This document shows, in pieces, positions 36,817 to 46,832 of a stretch of DNA of 64,000 bases; the stretch's first letter is position 1; every line of letters begins with the position of its first letter. Source of the DNA: an uncultured Vampirovibrio sp. (GTDB lineage Bacteria > Cyanobacteriota > Vampirovibrionia > Gastranaerophilales > Gastranaerophilaceae); the NCBI GenBank assembly GCA_910577515.1, contig CAJTLW010000004.1, forward strand, positions 1 through 64,000, written 5' to 3'. The notes beneath the pieces were generated by a model. The model saw only the letters and a list, made by a program, of their open reading frames with translations. It had not been told where the DNA came from and did no database searches. Both the position numbers and the translations under genes were made by a program.

Positions 36817-37887
36817 TTATACAAGGTTTTCTTTATCATACAGGAATTTTCCTGTAATTAAAACATCATTTCTCAATTTTTTTATATTAAAATCTTTTAA
36901 TTTTATACAATTATCAGGTGAATTAATTGAAAAACCGTCTACAAAAGGAATTCCCCCACCAAAAATTTTTGGTGCCATAAATATTGAAATTTCATCTGCT
37001 TCATTTGCAGCAATTATGCTCGAATTTAACCCGCACCCGCTTTCAACCAACACATTATATATACCCATAGAATAAAGTGTCTTAAAAAGGGTGTCATAGT
37101 TTTCAAAATTGATTTTTTCAATGTGCTTCGGGTAGGGTTTTTTTGAATTTGTGATTAAGATTATTTTTTCAGTGTTTTCTTTAAAAACATTATATTCTAC
37201 AGGAATTATCCCCTCTTTATCCATAATAATCCTTATAGGGTTTTTACCATTTTTAATTCTTGAAGTTAAATTTGGATTATCGGCTAAAACTGTGCCGGAG
37301 CCTGTCATTATAGCTTGATATTTACTTCGCATTTTATGAACAAGGTTTCTTGAAAAATCATCGGTTATCCATTTTGATTTTCCGTTTGAAAGTGCAATTT
37401 TCCCGTCAGTTGTTATTGCAGTTTTTATCATAATATAGGGTTTTTTCTTTGTAATATTTTTAATAAAAACCTTGTTTAATTCTTTTGCCTGCTCTTCCAA
37501 AACCCCTTGCACTACTTCAATTCCTGCTTTTTGAAGTTTTTTAATTCCACGCCCTGAAACAACAGGGTTAGGGTCTTGCATTGCACAGATTACTTTTTTT
37601 ATTCCTTTTTCTATAATTAAATCCGCACAGGGCGGGGTTTTTCCAAAATGTGAACAGGGTTCAAGGTTAACATAGAGGGTAGCGCCCTCAAGGCTTTTTT
37701 CACAGTTTAAAATTGCATTTCTCTCTGCGTGGTTTTCACCACATTTTTGATGATATCCAAAGGATAAAATATTGTTTTTATCATCCGTTATAACACATCC
37801 TACCATCGGGTTTGGTGCAGTTTTTCCTTCCCCTTTTTTTGCAAGGGTAAAACACTTTTTCATAAATTTTTCATAAACATTTTTCAT
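36817..37887 (-). CDS. ribD: Bifunctional riboflavin biosynthesis deaminase/reductase
   Basis: The 356-residue protein has an N-terminal deaminase with the zinc site H53-A-E55, P77-C78 and C87 ([14 protein letters not shown]). A C-terminal reductase domain starts at about residue 150 ([16 protein letters not shown], then [16 protein letters not shown]). Both domains are complete, so it should carry out the second and third steps of riboflavin synthesis. ribE, ribAB and ribH are not in the window. It follows the Tad gene tadC by 13 bp, an unusual operon partner. Confidence 0.95.
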   Translation of the reverse strand: MKNVYEKFMKKCFTLAKKGEGKTAPNPMVGCVITDDKNNILSFGYHQKCGENHAERNAILNCEKSLEGATLYVNLEPCSHFGKTPPCADLIIEKGIKKVICAMQDPNPVVSGRGIKKLQKAGIEVVQGVLEEQAKELNKVFIKNITKKKPYIMIKTAITTDGKIALSNGKSKWITDDFSRNLVHKMRSKYQAIMTGSGTVLADNPNLTSRIKNGKNPIRIIMDKEGIIPVEYNVFKENTEKIILITNSKKPYPKHIEKINFENYDTLFKTLYSMGIYNVLVESGCGLNSSIIAANEADEISIFMAPKIFGGGIPFVDGFSINSPDNCIKLKDFNIKKLRNDVLITGKFLYDKENLV

Positions 37888-37900
37888 TTTAAAAGCCCTT

Positions 37901-38800
37901 TTACATTGTTTTTAAGGCTTCTAAAAGCTTTACAATGGAAGGATATAAAATCACGATAAACATTGCAGGAAGCAAGAATAACACCATAGGAATGGTCATT
38001 TTGGCAGATGAAGTTTGTACCAGTTCTTCCACCCTTTGTTTTTTTCTGCTTCTTAAGGTATCACAATAAACAGATAATGGCTGCACAACTCCTGTTCCCA
38101 TAGTTTCAGATTGGATTAAAAGAGCCACAAACGATTGTAAATCCTTACATTTTATCCTTTTTGTAAGGTTTTTTAGTGCATCATGACGCGGAATGCCTGA
38201 TGCAACATCTTGAGAAAGCCTTATAAATTCATATCCTATCGTTGGAGAAAATGATTTAAATTCCCGCCCTACACGCTCTATCGCGCTATCTAAGCCCAGC
38301 CCTGCTTCCACACAGACAGAGAGCATATCAATTGCATCTGGAAAGTTTTTATCAAAGTCTTTTTCTCTTAATTTTATATGTTTTTTTACTCTCATTTCAG
38401 GATATTTATATGCGAAATATATGGCAATACAGCTTAAACACAATACAATCTGATTTAATTTATAGGCAACAAGAAGGAATATGCAAAGTATAAATACAAA
38501 TAAAACAACCATAAGCCTTTTGTTTTCAAAATCTAAAATATCATCTTCAGATGAAGGGGCGCCAACCCTTACTAAAAGTTCTTTTATTTTATTTTTAACA
38601 TTTGCATCTTTGATGTTTCCTGCGGTTAAAGGTTTTAACATTTCAAGAATACTGTCAAAAAATTGTCTTGAAGTTGTTTTGTATTTTTTACCTGCACTCT
38701 TAAGCCTGATTTTTAAAAAGCTTTCTTCTTTTTCAATAAAAACAAACGTCACATAAGCCGCCCAAAGTGCAAATATTACAGGTATTATAAGATAATGCAT
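37901..38800 (-). CDS. tadC: Tad pilus inner-membrane platform protein TadC
   Basis: The 299-residue type II secretion F-domain protein has membrane helices at about 2-22, 98-140 and 265-295. The cytosolic F domain contains FPDAIDMLSVCVEAGLGLDSAIERV (about 157-181) and SETMGTGVVQPL. TadC and TadB together form the platform that transmits motor force to the growing Flp pilus. It lies 11 bp after tadB in the Tad operon and is followed by ribD. Confidence 0.9.
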   Translation of the reverse strand: MHYLIIPVIFALWAAYVTFVFIEKEESFLKIRLKSAGKKYKTTSRQFFDSILEMLKPLTAGNIKDANVKNKIKELLVRVGAPSSEDDILDFENKRLMVVLFVFILCIFLLVAYKLNQIVLCLSCIAIYFAYKYPEMRVKKHIKLREKDFDKNFPDAIDMLSVCVEAGLGLDSAIERVGREFKSFSPTIGYEFIRLSQDVASGIPRHDALKNLTKRIKCKDLQSFVALLIQSETMGTGVVQPLSVYCDTLRSRKKQRVEELVQTSSAKMTIPMVLFLLPAMFIVILYPSIVKLLEALKTM

Positions 38801-38811
38801 TAATTTGTTCC

Positions 38812-39774
38812 CTATATTTCAATTGAGAGGATTCTAACAATACAATAAATCCCCAAAATCATTAAGCCTATAGCCCCCCAAAGTGCAATATTTCCCTGAG
38901 TGGTGTGTAAAAGCGGATCCATATACCCTGGAGAGATAAAGAATAAAATAACCGCAATCAAAGGAGGCACAAGGGTTAAAATTATTCCTGAAAATTTTGA
39001 CTGGGCGGTTTGAGCCTTCAATTGTCCAAGCATTTTGAAACGTTCTCTTATTGTAATAGAAAGGCCATCCAAAATTCTTGCTAAATTTCCACCTACTTCT
39101 CTTTGCAACAATACTGCGGTTGTGAAAAATTTTAAATCCATGCTGAAAGGCATTGTTTTTGTTAAAGACATTATGGCATCTTTTGTATCAATACCAAAAG
39201 CTATTTCATCTACAGTGTTTTTAAAAACCTGATTAATTGGAGGAGGCATTTCTTTTACAATAACATCAAACGCTGTATACAGAGAATGCCCTGCCCTTAA
39301 TGAGCTTGATAATAAATCAAGGGCTTCAGGAAACTGTTTGTTAAAAAGGTTTGTTCTCTTCATTATTAAAAATTTTACAATGGTAAAAGGAACTGCTGCA
39401 GCAAATATGCCAAGCAAGGCACAATAAGGTGTGGTAAATGCTGCTATTAAAAAGAACGGAAGTGCGCAAACAGCAGATATTAAAATAAAAACATCTACCT
39501 GAATATCAAGCCCTGCGTAGTAAAGCTGGTCTTTTAAAAATTCTGCGGGTTTAAAATTTTTAAGGTACTTTCCTAAAAAACCAAATTTAAACTCGTTTCC
39601 TATTGTTATAAAATCTGATACTACGGCATTTTCCTGTTCTCCGCCGGTTTTTTTAATGTTTTCAAGCCGCTTTTCAATTTCAGGCGCCCTTGGAATGCGC
39701 ACCTGATACAAATTTGCAATAAATACAAAGCATAAAAAGCCAAGTATAATCGAAACCAGCAAGGGCATTATCAT
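38812..39774 (-). CDS. tadB: Tad pilus inner-membrane platform protein TadB
   Basis: The 320-residue protein has N-terminal membrane helices (LLVSIILGFLCFVFIANLY and a pair at about 95-135), a type II secretion F domain with FPEALDLLSSSLRAGHSLYTAFDVI (about 155-180), and two C-terminal helices. It is the partner of TadC. Its start overlaps the end of cpaF by 4 bp, a typical coupled arrangement in Tad loci. Confidence 0.92.
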   Translation of the reverse strand: MIMPLLVSIILGFLCFVFIANLYQVRIPRAPEIEKRLENIKKTGGEQENAVVSDFITIGNEFKFGFLGKYLKNFKPAEFLKDQLYYAGLDIQVDVFILISAVCALPFFLIAAFTTPYCALLGIFAAAVPFTIVKFLIMKRTNLFNKQFPEALDLLSSSLRAGHSLYTAFDVIVKEMPPPINQVFKNTVDEIAFGIDTKDAIMSLTKTMPFSMDLKFFTTAVLLQREVGGNLARILDGLSITIRERFKMLGQLKAQTAQSKFSGIILTLVPPLIAVILFFISPGYMDPLLHTTQGNIALWGAIGLMILGIYCIVRILSIEI

Positions 39775-41273
39775 CTTTTAAGCCTTTTTAATATATCCAA
39801 ATCAGCATGAGTCATTTTCTTTTGCGGAGCTTCGGGCGTACGAAATCTGGGGTTTGTCTCTTCATTTTGAAGAGCATTTGCCTGAACGTTCCTTGTATAG
39901 TAGGTATGACGGTGACTTTTATCAAAATATTGATTGTTAACTTCTATCCCCCGTGTCTTGATTTTTTCAATAAATTTAGGGCGAACGCCTGTTGAAACAT
40001 GCATTCCCATAACAACCTTGTTTCCCATTCCGGTTTGTTCCCAGCTGAAAATATCCTGCATTGTTATGGTATTTCCTTCCATACCTACAATTTCAGATAC
40101 TTTTGTAACCTTTCTTGAACCATCTTGAAGCCTTGAAACCTGAATAATGATGTTTATAGCAGATGCTATCTGGTTTTTGATGTTTCTTTCAGGTAAATCA
40201 ATTCCTGAATACATAACCATTGTTTCAAGCCTTGAGAGGGCATCGCGTGGAGAGTTGGCATGAAGCGTGGTTAAAGAACCATCATGGCCTGTGTTCATAG
40301 CTTGAAGCATATCAAGAGTTTCGGCACCGCGGCATTCCCCGATTATAATTCTATCCGGGCGCATACGGAGGGTGTTTATAACCAAATCTCTTGCTGTGAT
40401 GGCACCTTCGCCCTCAATGTTGGCAGGGCGGGTTTCAAGGCGTACAATGTGTTCCTGCTGTAAGGAAAGTTCGGCCGAATCTTCAATTGTAATAATACGT
40501 TCTCCCGGAGGAATTTTAGCCGATAAACTGTTTAAAAGAGTGGTTTTTCCGGCACCCGTTCCGCCTGAAATTACAATGTTGCAGCGTGCAGCAACGGCAG
40601 CTTCTAATACTTCCGCCATTTCTTTACTTATTGAACCCCATTTTAGAAGGCTATCCATAGTTCCTGCATCTGCTTTAAATCTTCTTATTGATAAAGAAGG
40701 GCCATCCAGTGCCAAGGGCGGAATGATGGCATTTACGCGGGAACCGTCTGCAAGACGGGCATCTACCATAGGGGATTTTTCATCAATCCTTCTTCCGATT
40801 TTTGATACGATTCTTTCGATAATATTTTTCAGGTGGTTGTTATCTTTAAAAACGATAGATGTTTTATATAGCTTACCGTTTTTTTCGACGTATATATTTT
40901 TTGCGCCATTTACAAGAATATCGCTTATTGTAGGGTCTTCCAGTAACGGGTCTAAAGGCCCAAACCCTTTTGCTTCCTGAATAATTTCTTTAATTAATTT
41001 ATCGCGCTCGGTTTTATTTAAAGGTACAGAACGGAAATTTGTGTTTAATTGCCCTTCGATAAATTGGCGAATAAGCCCCTTTTGTTCTACATCGCTGTAG
41101 TTAGACCAGCTTGGGGTAGAATTTACTTTTTCAATCAAAAGAGAATGCAGTTTTTCTTTAAGAGCCGAAAATTCTTCACTTAAAGGTGCAATATTAGATA
41201 TAACATTATTTTCGTTTTTCTTTACCGGCTGATTGTTGTTTGGTGTGGCATTTAATCTATCTTTTAGTGACAA
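39771..41273 (-). CDS. cpaF: Tad pilus assembly ATPase CpaF/TadA
   Basis: The 500-residue secretion ATPase has an N-terminal domain (about 30-200), then Walker A GGTGAGKT (237-244), the Asp box IITIEDSAEL, a conserved MRPDRIIIGECRGAE (Walker B area), and the His box TGHDGSLTTLHANS. This is the motor that extends (and in Tad systems also retracts) Flp pili. The C-terminal ~50 residues are basic and disordered. It lies between cpaE (4-bp gap) and tadB (4-bp overlap). Confidence 0.96.
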   Translation of the reverse strand: MSLKDRLNATPNNNQPVKKNENNVISNIAPLSEEFSALKEKLHSLLIEKVNSTPSWSNYSDVEQKGLIRQFIEGQLNTNFRSVPLNKTERDKLIKEIIQEAKGFGPLDPLLEDPTISDILVNGAKNIYVEKNGKLYKTSIVFKDNNHLKNIIERIVSKIGRRIDEKSPMVDARLADGSRVNAIIPPLALDGPSLSIRRFKADAGTMDSLLKWGSISKEMAEVLEAAVAARCNIVISGGTGAGKTTLLNSLSAKIPPGERIITIEDSAELSLQQEHIVRLETRPANIEGEGAITARDLVINTLRMRPDRIIIGECRGAETLDMLQAMNTGHDGSLTTLHANSPRDALSRLETMVMYSGIDLPERNIKNQIASAINIIIQVSRLQDGSRKVTKVSEIVGMEGNTITMQDIFSWEQTGMGNKVVMGMHVSTGVRPKFIEKIKTRGIEVNNQYFDKSHRHTYYTRNVQANALQNEETNPRFRTPEAPQKKMTHADLDILKRLKR

Positions 41274-41277
41274 CTAA

Positions 41278-42489
41278 CTATTCTCCTTTTTTCTTAAAAA
41301 TATCCAGAAGGCTAAAGCTTTTTTCACGTTTTTGCGGTTTTTGGGTATTTGTATATGTAAAATTATCTGATAATAAGGCCGCAAGTTCTTTAAAACTTTT
41401 TGCAATGTTTGAGTGCGGGTTAATTTCACAAACAGGAAGCCCCTTGTTTATAGAATTTATTATGGTGAAATAATTATTCGGTATTTTAAAATACACAGGA
41501 TGCCCGAGTACTTCTTCAACATCTTCCACCTTAATTTCATCATTTTCCATATAACGGTTAATGATGATTTTAATTTTATCTTTTGTATATCCAAGGCGCT
41601 TAAATAAATCAAAACATCTTTGACAATTGCGGACAGATGGCAGATTTATTATTGAAATTAATAAAACTAAATCAGAATTATCAAGAGCAGTAATGGTTTT
41701 GCCATCAAAACTTGCTGTTGTATCAATTATTATGTATGAAAATACGTTTCTTAAAACGTTTATCAAAGTTGTGATGTTATCTGATGTGATAACTTCTGCC
41801 TGTTCTAAATCCGGGGGGTCTGCAAGGACATAAAGGCTTGAATTACCATATTTTTCAAGGGTAGATAACAAAAATCCTTCATCAATTCTTTCTAAATTAT
41901 TAATTACATAAGATGTATCAAAAGAAGGGTTTAAATCCAAAAATGTTGTAACATCGCCCATTTGCATGTTTAAATCAATAAGGGCAACACGTTCTTTTGT
42001 CATATTTGCAAGCTCAACCGCTAAATTGGTTGCAATAGCAGTTTTTCCAATACCGCCTTTATTTGAAAATGTGGTTATAACCTTGCATTTTGTAGTATCG
42101 TTTATATTTCCCAAAATTAAATCTTTAAGCTTTTCCGTTGCTTGAATAAATTCAGATTCAATTAAAGGTTTCACTAAAAATTCTCTAGCTCCTGCGCGAA
42201 GAGCCTTGATAACAGTTTCAGGACTCATATCATAGGAAAGCACGATAATTTTAGAATTTTTCAAGGTATTTGATATTTTAACAATAATATCAAGCGCCAT
42301 TTGGGTTTTTTGGGAAATATCCACAATGATTAAATTTGGTCTGCTTTCTGTTATAAAATTCATTGCAGTTAAGACATCGTTAAATTCCTGAGTTACGTTT
42401 ATATCTTCAATTTTTGCAAGATAATTTAAAATAATTTCTCTTGAATTATTTTCAGGATCTATTATAACGGTATCTATTTTTATTCCCAT
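41278..42489 (-). CDS. cpaE: Tad localisation protein CpaE/TadZ (receiver + ParA-like ATPase)
   Basis: The 403-residue protein has an N-terminal response-regulator-like domain (about 1-125) with an acceptor-type D57 (IIVDIS) and K107 (FLVKPL). A MinD/ParA-type ATPase follows with the deviant Walker A KGGIGKT at 144-150. In Tad systems this protein places the pilus machine, often at the pole. Because the receiver keeps Asp and Lys, it may be phosphorylated, whereas many TadZ receivers are degenerate; whether it is active is not known. It lies between the secretin gene and cpaF. Confidence 0.92.
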   Translation of the reverse strand: MGIKIDTVIIDPENNSREIILNYLAKIEDINVTQEFNDVLTAMNFITESRPNLIIVDISQKTQMALDIIVKISNTLKNSKIIVLSYDMSPETVIKALRAGAREFLVKPLIESEFIQATEKLKDLILGNINDTTKCKVITTFSNKGGIGKTAIATNLAVELANMTKERVALIDLNMQMGDVTTFLDLNPSFDTSYVINNLERIDEGFLLSTLEKYGNSSLYVLADPPDLEQAEVITSDNITTLINVLRNVFSYIIIDTTASFDGKTITALDNSDLVLLISIINLPSVRNCQRCFDLFKRLGYTKDKIKIIINRYMENDEIKVEDVEEVLGHPVYFKIPNNYFTIINSINKGLPVCEINPHSNIAKSFKELAALLSDNFTYTNTQKPQKREKSFSLLDIFKKKGE

Positions 42490-42503
42490 AGTTTGTTTTT
42501 GCC

Positions 42504-43811
42504 TTATACATCGTCCATTTGAGTCATATTATCCACGATTTTTGGTGTGATGAATATAACAAGCTCTGAATCATTTGTAACATCATTTGAATTTCTAAAC
42601 AATACACCCAACACAGGAATATTCCCCAAAAGCGGTACCTGTGTTTTGTTTTTTGTTGATGTATTGGTCAAAAGTCCTGCAATAATAAGGGTTTCGCCGT
42701 CCATCAATTCAACTGTTGTATCTACTTTTCTTGTTTTAAACCCGGGAACTTGTGTTCTATCTCCTGTTACAATTCCTGCAGAACGGTCAATTTCAGAAAC
42801 TTCAGGGCTTAATTTTAACCTTACTCTTCCGGTTTTTTCCATAATCGTAGGTTTAAATTTTAAAATTACCCCTGTTTCTTTAAAATCATAAGAAATATTG
42901 CCATAGTTACCGACTTCTGATGGAATTGGAACTTCATTACCTACATTAAAGCTTGCTTCTTCGTTATTTACTGCAAGAAGCTTTGGTTCAGCAAGGATTT
43001 TAATGTCACCTTTGGTTTCTGCAGCATTTACTGCCATTGAAATTTTGCTTGATTGGTTATAAAGGTAATAATTAAAACCGTTGCTTGAAAATACCTGATT
43101 TAATTTGGTTAAAGGGTTTCCTGCAATAAGGCTTGATAAATATTCGCTAAGGCTTTTTGCATCTTTTCCAACTCCGAATTCAACCCCTAAATCTCTTGTG
43201 AAATTTTTTGAAACTTCTGTTACCCGAACTTCCAATAAAACTTGTTTTGTGGGGCTTTCTGTCATATCTGTCAGTTTTACATCATAAGCTTTTGCAAGAT
43301 TTTGAATCTGTTCTTTTATTGATGATGAACTTATAAAACCGCTCATTACAGCGCCATTGTTGTTAAAAATTATTGTAATGTCTTCATTCGGGGCTACCAT
43401 ATTAACAGCTTCAAGAAAACCATCTGCATCTTGCTGAACAACCAAATTGTAAAATACAGGAGTGCTTGAATTTTTGCCCCAGAAAATAACACTTGTAGAA
43501 CCTGCTTTTTTGCCGTTTATAATCAGTTGTTTTGGTGAAACTACTACAACATCTGCAATTTCAGGATTTGCAATTGATACCCTTTTAATCCCCAAGTCAA
43601 AATTCAAGATTTGAGATTTCCCGACCATTCCGTAAAGTTTTTTGTTACTGTCGGATATTGTATTTTTAGAAAAAGAACTTTGCGTCTTAGCATTTACGAC
43701 AGGAATATCGCCTACTATAGCGCTTGTTTCAACATCGCGAAATTCAGCAAAAGCATTTTGCATCTGTGTGATAAATAATATAAAAATTATAGTTTTAAAA
43801 ATATTTTTCAT
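42504..43811 (-). CDS. cpaC: Tad pilus secretin CpaC/RcpA
   Basis: The 435-residue protein has a signal peptide (IIFILFITQMQNAFA), a BON/pilus-associated N-terminal domain (about 55-190) with GKSQILNFDLGIKRVSIANPEIADV, and a secretin domain (about 195-430). The secretin domain ends with VPLLGNIPVLGVLFRN and ELVIFITPKIV. It forms the outer-membrane channel for the pilus, confirming a diderm cell. It lies 3 bp after cpaB. The type IV pilus pieces at 16-19 kb have no secretin of their own in this window. Confidence 0.95.
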   Translation of the reverse strand: MKNIFKTIIFILFITQMQNAFAEFRDVETSAIVGDIPVVNAKTQSSFSKNTISDSNKKLYGMVGKSQILNFDLGIKRVSIANPEIADVVVVSPKQLIINGKKAGSTSVIFWGKNSSTPVFYNLVVQQDADGFLEAVNMVAPNEDITIIFNNNGAVMSGFISSSSIKEQIQNLAKAYDVKLTDMTESPTKQVLLEVRVTEVSKNFTRDLGVEFGVGKDAKSLSEYLSSLIAGNPLTKLNQVFSSNGFNYYLYNQSSKISMAVNAAETKGDIKILAEPKLLAVNNEEASFNVGNEVPIPSEVGNYGNISYDFKETGVILKFKPTIMEKTGRVRLKLSPEVSEIDRSAGIVTGDRTQVPGFKTRKVDTTVELMDGETLIIAGLLTNTSTKNKTQVPLLGNIPVLGVLFRNSNDVTNDSELVIFITPKIVDNMTQMDDV

Positions 43812-43814
43812 TCT

Positions 43815-44663
43815 TTAAAAATCCACTGTTTTTACTACATTGCCCTGAATTACTTCAACCGTTTCCACCTTTCTTTGAACAGGAACGGTATTTACGGCAG
43901 GAGTTGAATATTCAGGTTCGCTTACAGAAGCTTCTGCCTGTTCTATATCTTCATTTGTCATAGTGTATGAAGAATATTGAAAAGGGTCATAAGAAAAAGA
44001 ATACTCTGTTTCATCATTTGAATTTTTTTGAACAGGAACAAGCTTATCTGTTGTCATGCCATTGATAAAAGGCCCGACATCCGATTCTTTTATTTCAAAA
44101 ATAACAAGTTTATTTGATTTATTTGATGTATCTTCAACCCTTAAAACGCGCACATTTGTAGCCTGAAAAGTATTTTTTGCCGTGTAGACATCAAGATATG
44201 TATTGTTTTTTACAAACGGCGGAATTTTGTTTGCAGCAATTGTTGCAGCTACTGCTCTATATCCCGGCCTTGGCTCATCTTCGCTTGAAAGATTTTCTTT
44301 TTTAACAATGTCTTTTAAAATAACAGGTCTGCCCTTTTTTGTTTCAGAAGATGTTTTAGCCCCAATTGCAAGTTTGCTGTTTGTGCATGCGCCGCTTATT
44401 TTCATTTCCAGATATTTCATTTCAATATCATCTGCTGTTATAACATGGTCTTTTGGCAAATCCTTCTTTGCTACAACATAAAAAGTTGTGCTTTCAGGAT
44501 TCATTGCATAAGCTTCAGCACTTTGGGTTAATTTTTTAATTGTTTCTTCTTGCTTAACAGTTTTTTCATACTGTTCCACCACAAACAAATAGGTTATGAT
44601 AAAAATTGCAAGACCCACCAAAATTGATATTATTAACTGGTTTTTATTCTTCTTAATACTCAT
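43815..44663 (-). CDS. cpaB: Tad pilus assembly protein CpaB/RcpC
   Basis: The 282-residue protein has an N-terminal membrane helix (LIISILVGLAIFIITYLFVV, about 9-28). A SAF domain follows (about 60-125) with VVAKKDLPKDHVITADDIEMK, then the RcpC domain with GYRAVAATIAA (about 133-143). The C-terminal region is Pro/Thr/Glu-rich. CpaB helps stabilise the secretin complex. It is the first gene of the Tad run; the 88 bp upstream contain a TAGAAT-like -10 but no gene. No Flp pilin gene precedes it. Confidence 0.9.
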   Translation of the reverse strand: MSIKKNKNQLIISILVGLAIFIITYLFVVEQYEKTVKQEETIKKLTQSAEAYAMNPESTTFYVVAKKDLPKDHVITADDIEMKYLEMKISGACTNSKLAIGAKTSSETKKGRPVILKDIVKKENLSSEDEPRPGYRAVAATIAANKIPPFVKNNTYLDVYTAKNTFQATNVRVLRVEDTSNKSNKLVIFEIKESDVGPFINGMTTDKLVPVQKNSNDETEYSFSYDPFQYSSYTMTNEDIEQAEASVSEPEYSTPAVNTVPVQRKVETVEVIQGNVVKTVDF

Positions 44664-44751
44664 AAAACTTCAATCACACTTCCTGCAAGAATATTCTACT
44701 ATATTTTATTAAGTAAGGAAAATGATTAAGTAATTTGAAGAAAACCAAACC

Positions 44752-45237
44752 TTATTTTGAAAGATTTTTTTCTAAAAATATTAATAGTTCTTTAATTGCA
44801 GTTTCTGCAAAATCCTTTTTAATTTCTTTTCTTGTTTTAAATTTTGAAACAAATCTGATAGTTTTAATTTCGTTTTTGTTTTTTAAACCTAAACCTATAT
44901 AAACTGTTCCCATAGGGTTTCTATCATCATCGGATTCACCTGCAAAACCTGTGGTTGAAACGGTGCAATCAGCGTATTGAAAAAGACCTTCCGCCATCTC
45001 TTTTGCAACTTCTTTGCTTACAACTCCGTATTTTTTAATGGTATTAGGGCTAACTTTTAAAAACTTTTCTTTAGCAGAGGGTGCATAAGTTACAAAATTT
45101 TGTTCGATAAATTTTGAAGCCCCATCAATATCTGTTAAATATGAACTTATTAGCCCGCCCGTACAGGATTCTGCGGTTGATAATTTAAGATTATTTTCTA
45201 ATAAAATGGCTTTTAAATCTTTAAAAATTTTATCCAT
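44752..45237 (-). CDS. pncC: CinA C-terminal domain nicotinamide-nucleotide amidase
   Basis: The 161-residue protein is the stand-alone CinA C-terminal domain: LSTAESCTGGLISSYLTDIDGASKF (about 19-43), VSKEVAKEMAEG and STTGFAGESDD. PncC-type enzymes deamidate nicotinamide mononucleotide in NAD recycling. The N-terminal MoCF-type CinA domain is absent. It lies 14 bp after an exported-protein gene on the same strand and upstream of the Tad operon. Confidence 0.9.
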   Translation of the reverse strand: MDKIFKDLKAILLENNLKLSTAESCTGGLISSYLTDIDGASKFIEQNFVTYAPSAKEKFLKVSPNTIKKYGVVSKEVAKEMAEGLFQYADCTVSTTGFAGESDDDRNPMGTVYIGLGLKNKNEIKTIRFVSKFKTRKEIKKDFAETAIKELLIFLEKNLSK

Positions 45238-45251
45238 AAAATTTATAAACC

Positions 45252-45938
45252 TTAGTATACCGGAACATCCAAAGGCTCAATTAACATAATTTCAAATTTT
45301 TGGTTTTTTGTAATAACTGTAGTTTTACCTTTTCTAAAAAGGTCTGCAATACTATCATAGGCTAGATAACCTGCGCCTGCAACAGTTCCCCCGATTGCAG
45401 CAAAAGGAGTTACCAGATATTTTCCGCCCTTGAATAATTCTTCGCCTGAATTCACACCCCAATTCACACTTTTTTTGATAATGTTACCTGATTGACGTGA
45501 ATTTTCAAAGAATGCATCTTTATATGTTCCGCCGCCGATACCGCCATCATCTGTTAGTTTAAGACCGGAAATCACTCCTGCTTTTATTGGCAATTGTTTT
45601 CCATTCGGTGCAACAACATGATCAAAGTTTAAATACAGAATGGCTGATTTTGAAGGTCTTTTTGCTCTGAATACCTGTGCTGTATTTCCCCTTACAATTG
45701 TACCTTTTGGAAGAACAACAGAGCCATCTACATATATGTCTTCAATCAAATATGCGCTGAACATCTCACCTTTATGCAAGGTTTCTGTCGTAACCGTATT
45801 TGCTGCATCAAGCTTTAATTTTGTTCCCATAGGAACTCTTTTTGTTGCAGCATCAGCCTTTATTTGGTAGGCTTCTGTTGTTTGAATTCCAAACAAAATA
45901 AGCAATAAAAACGCAAACAATACGATTATTTTTTTCAT
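45252..45938 (-). CDS. Exported beta-rich protein of unknown function
   Basis: The 228-residue protein has a signal peptide (about 1-23, IIVLFAFLLLILFGIQTTEA). A beta-rich domain follows with VLPKGTIVRGNTAQV and ILYLNFDHVVAPNGKQLPI, which loosely recalls the TrbI/VirB10-type beta fold. The Gly-rich middle contains a hydrophobic stretch (LVTPFAAIGGTVAGAGYLAY). It lies in an operon between the YhaM-like gene and pncC. It is probably periplasmic or envelope-bound; the fold comparison is weak. Confidence 0.7.
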   Translation of the reverse strand: MKKIIVLFAFLLLILFGIQTTEAYQIKADAATKRVPMGTKLKLDAANTVTTETLHKGEMFSAYLIEDIYVDGSVVLPKGTIVRGNTAQVFRAKRPSKSAILYLNFDHVVAPNGKQLPIKAGVISGLKLTDDGGIGGGTYKDAFFENSRQSGNIIKKSVNWGVNSGEELFKGGKYLVTPFAAIGGTVAGAGYLAYDSIADLFRKGKTTVITKNQKFEIMLIEPLDVPVY

Positions 45939-45957
45939 TTTAAAAAAATCCTTCTAT

Positions 45958-46788
45958 TTATTTTAGGTCGCTAATAAAGATTTTGCCGAACTTTGCAGAT
46001 AAATCATCTATGTGGTGAACTATGTAATAATAATTCTCTAAATCTTTTTCTCCAAGATCAACCATAGCGCCCCAATCGGCTCTTCCGTGATGAGAAGCTA
46101 TCATTTTTGCAATTTGGGGTTGATTATTGGTCATACAAAGGGTAAAACCATATTGGGAATGGCTTATCCAATCTTTTTTAAACTCTTCATTGTATTCAAC
46201 AAAACCTGTTTCAAAATCAATTTTATATTCAAAAATCTTTCCTATATCATGCAAAATGCAGGCAGCAAAGAGAATATCTTTATTTATTTTTTTATACATA
46301 ACAGGATAAATAGCACGGGCATATTCAATACATTCTGAAATATGCTGGATAAGACCGCCTAAATAGTTGTGGTGCATAGCTTTTGCTGCAGGGGAGATTT
46401 TAATTAATTCTTCATTTTTAATTAAAACATCTTTAACGAATTTTTTTAGTTCTTCGTTTTTAAATTCTTCAATAGTGTTTAAAAGATTTTTAAAATGCTC
46501 TTCTCTTACAGCTTCATCAAGACCCAAAGACGCTTCTTTAATAAGCTCCATATTGCTCACAAGACAATTATTAAATTTCTCGTTAAAGCTTGCCCCTGTG
46601 ATTTTTACAACATTTCCCGTTCTGAAAAGTTTAGAATCCAGCCTGTTAAGGGTTTCTTCCCAAAGAATACAGTTTAATACTGAATTTTCACCAACATTTC
46701 TTAATTGAAGTTTGCCCATTTTTGTGCCGGCTTTTGTATCGCCAACGCAATATGCCATTACTTCATAATCTGCATTTAAATCAACCAT
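45958..46788 (-). CDS. YhaM-like 3'-5' exoribonuclease (OB-fold + HD domain)
   Basis: The 276-residue protein has an N-terminal OB-fold (about 1-90) and a C-terminal HD domain with HHNYLGGLIQHISEC (about 138-152) and ILHDIGKIFEY (about 178-188). It also has HSQYGF and a further His pair in IASHHGRADWG. This order matches YhaM, a 3'-5' exoribonuclease of Gram-positive bacteria and their relatives. The full metal-binding set appears present. It lies 44 bp after the YihY gene and 19 bp before the exported-protein gene on the same strand. Confidence 0.87.
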   Translation of the reverse strand: MVDLNADYEVMAYCVGDTKAGTKMGKLQLRNVGENSVLNCILWEETLNRLDSKLFRTGNVVKITGASFNEKFNNCLVSNMELIKEASLGLDEAVREEHFKNLLNTIEEFKNEELKKFVKDVLIKNEELIKISPAAKAMHHNYLGGLIQHISECIEYARAIYPVMYKKINKDILFAACILHDIGKIFEYKIDFETGFVEYNEEFKKDWISHSQYGFTLCMTNNQPQIAKMIASHHGRADWGAMVDLGEKDLENYYYIVHHIDDLSAKFGKIFISDLK

Positions 46789-46832
46789 TCAACAATTCTA
46801 TGATAATTTTTACATTTTGTAAAGATACAAAA

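Noticed and set aside
40372..40980. 202-codon plus-strand frame inside cpaF
   Set aside because: It is antisense to a strongly conserved secretion ATPase and has no ribosome site; it is a shadow of the real frame.
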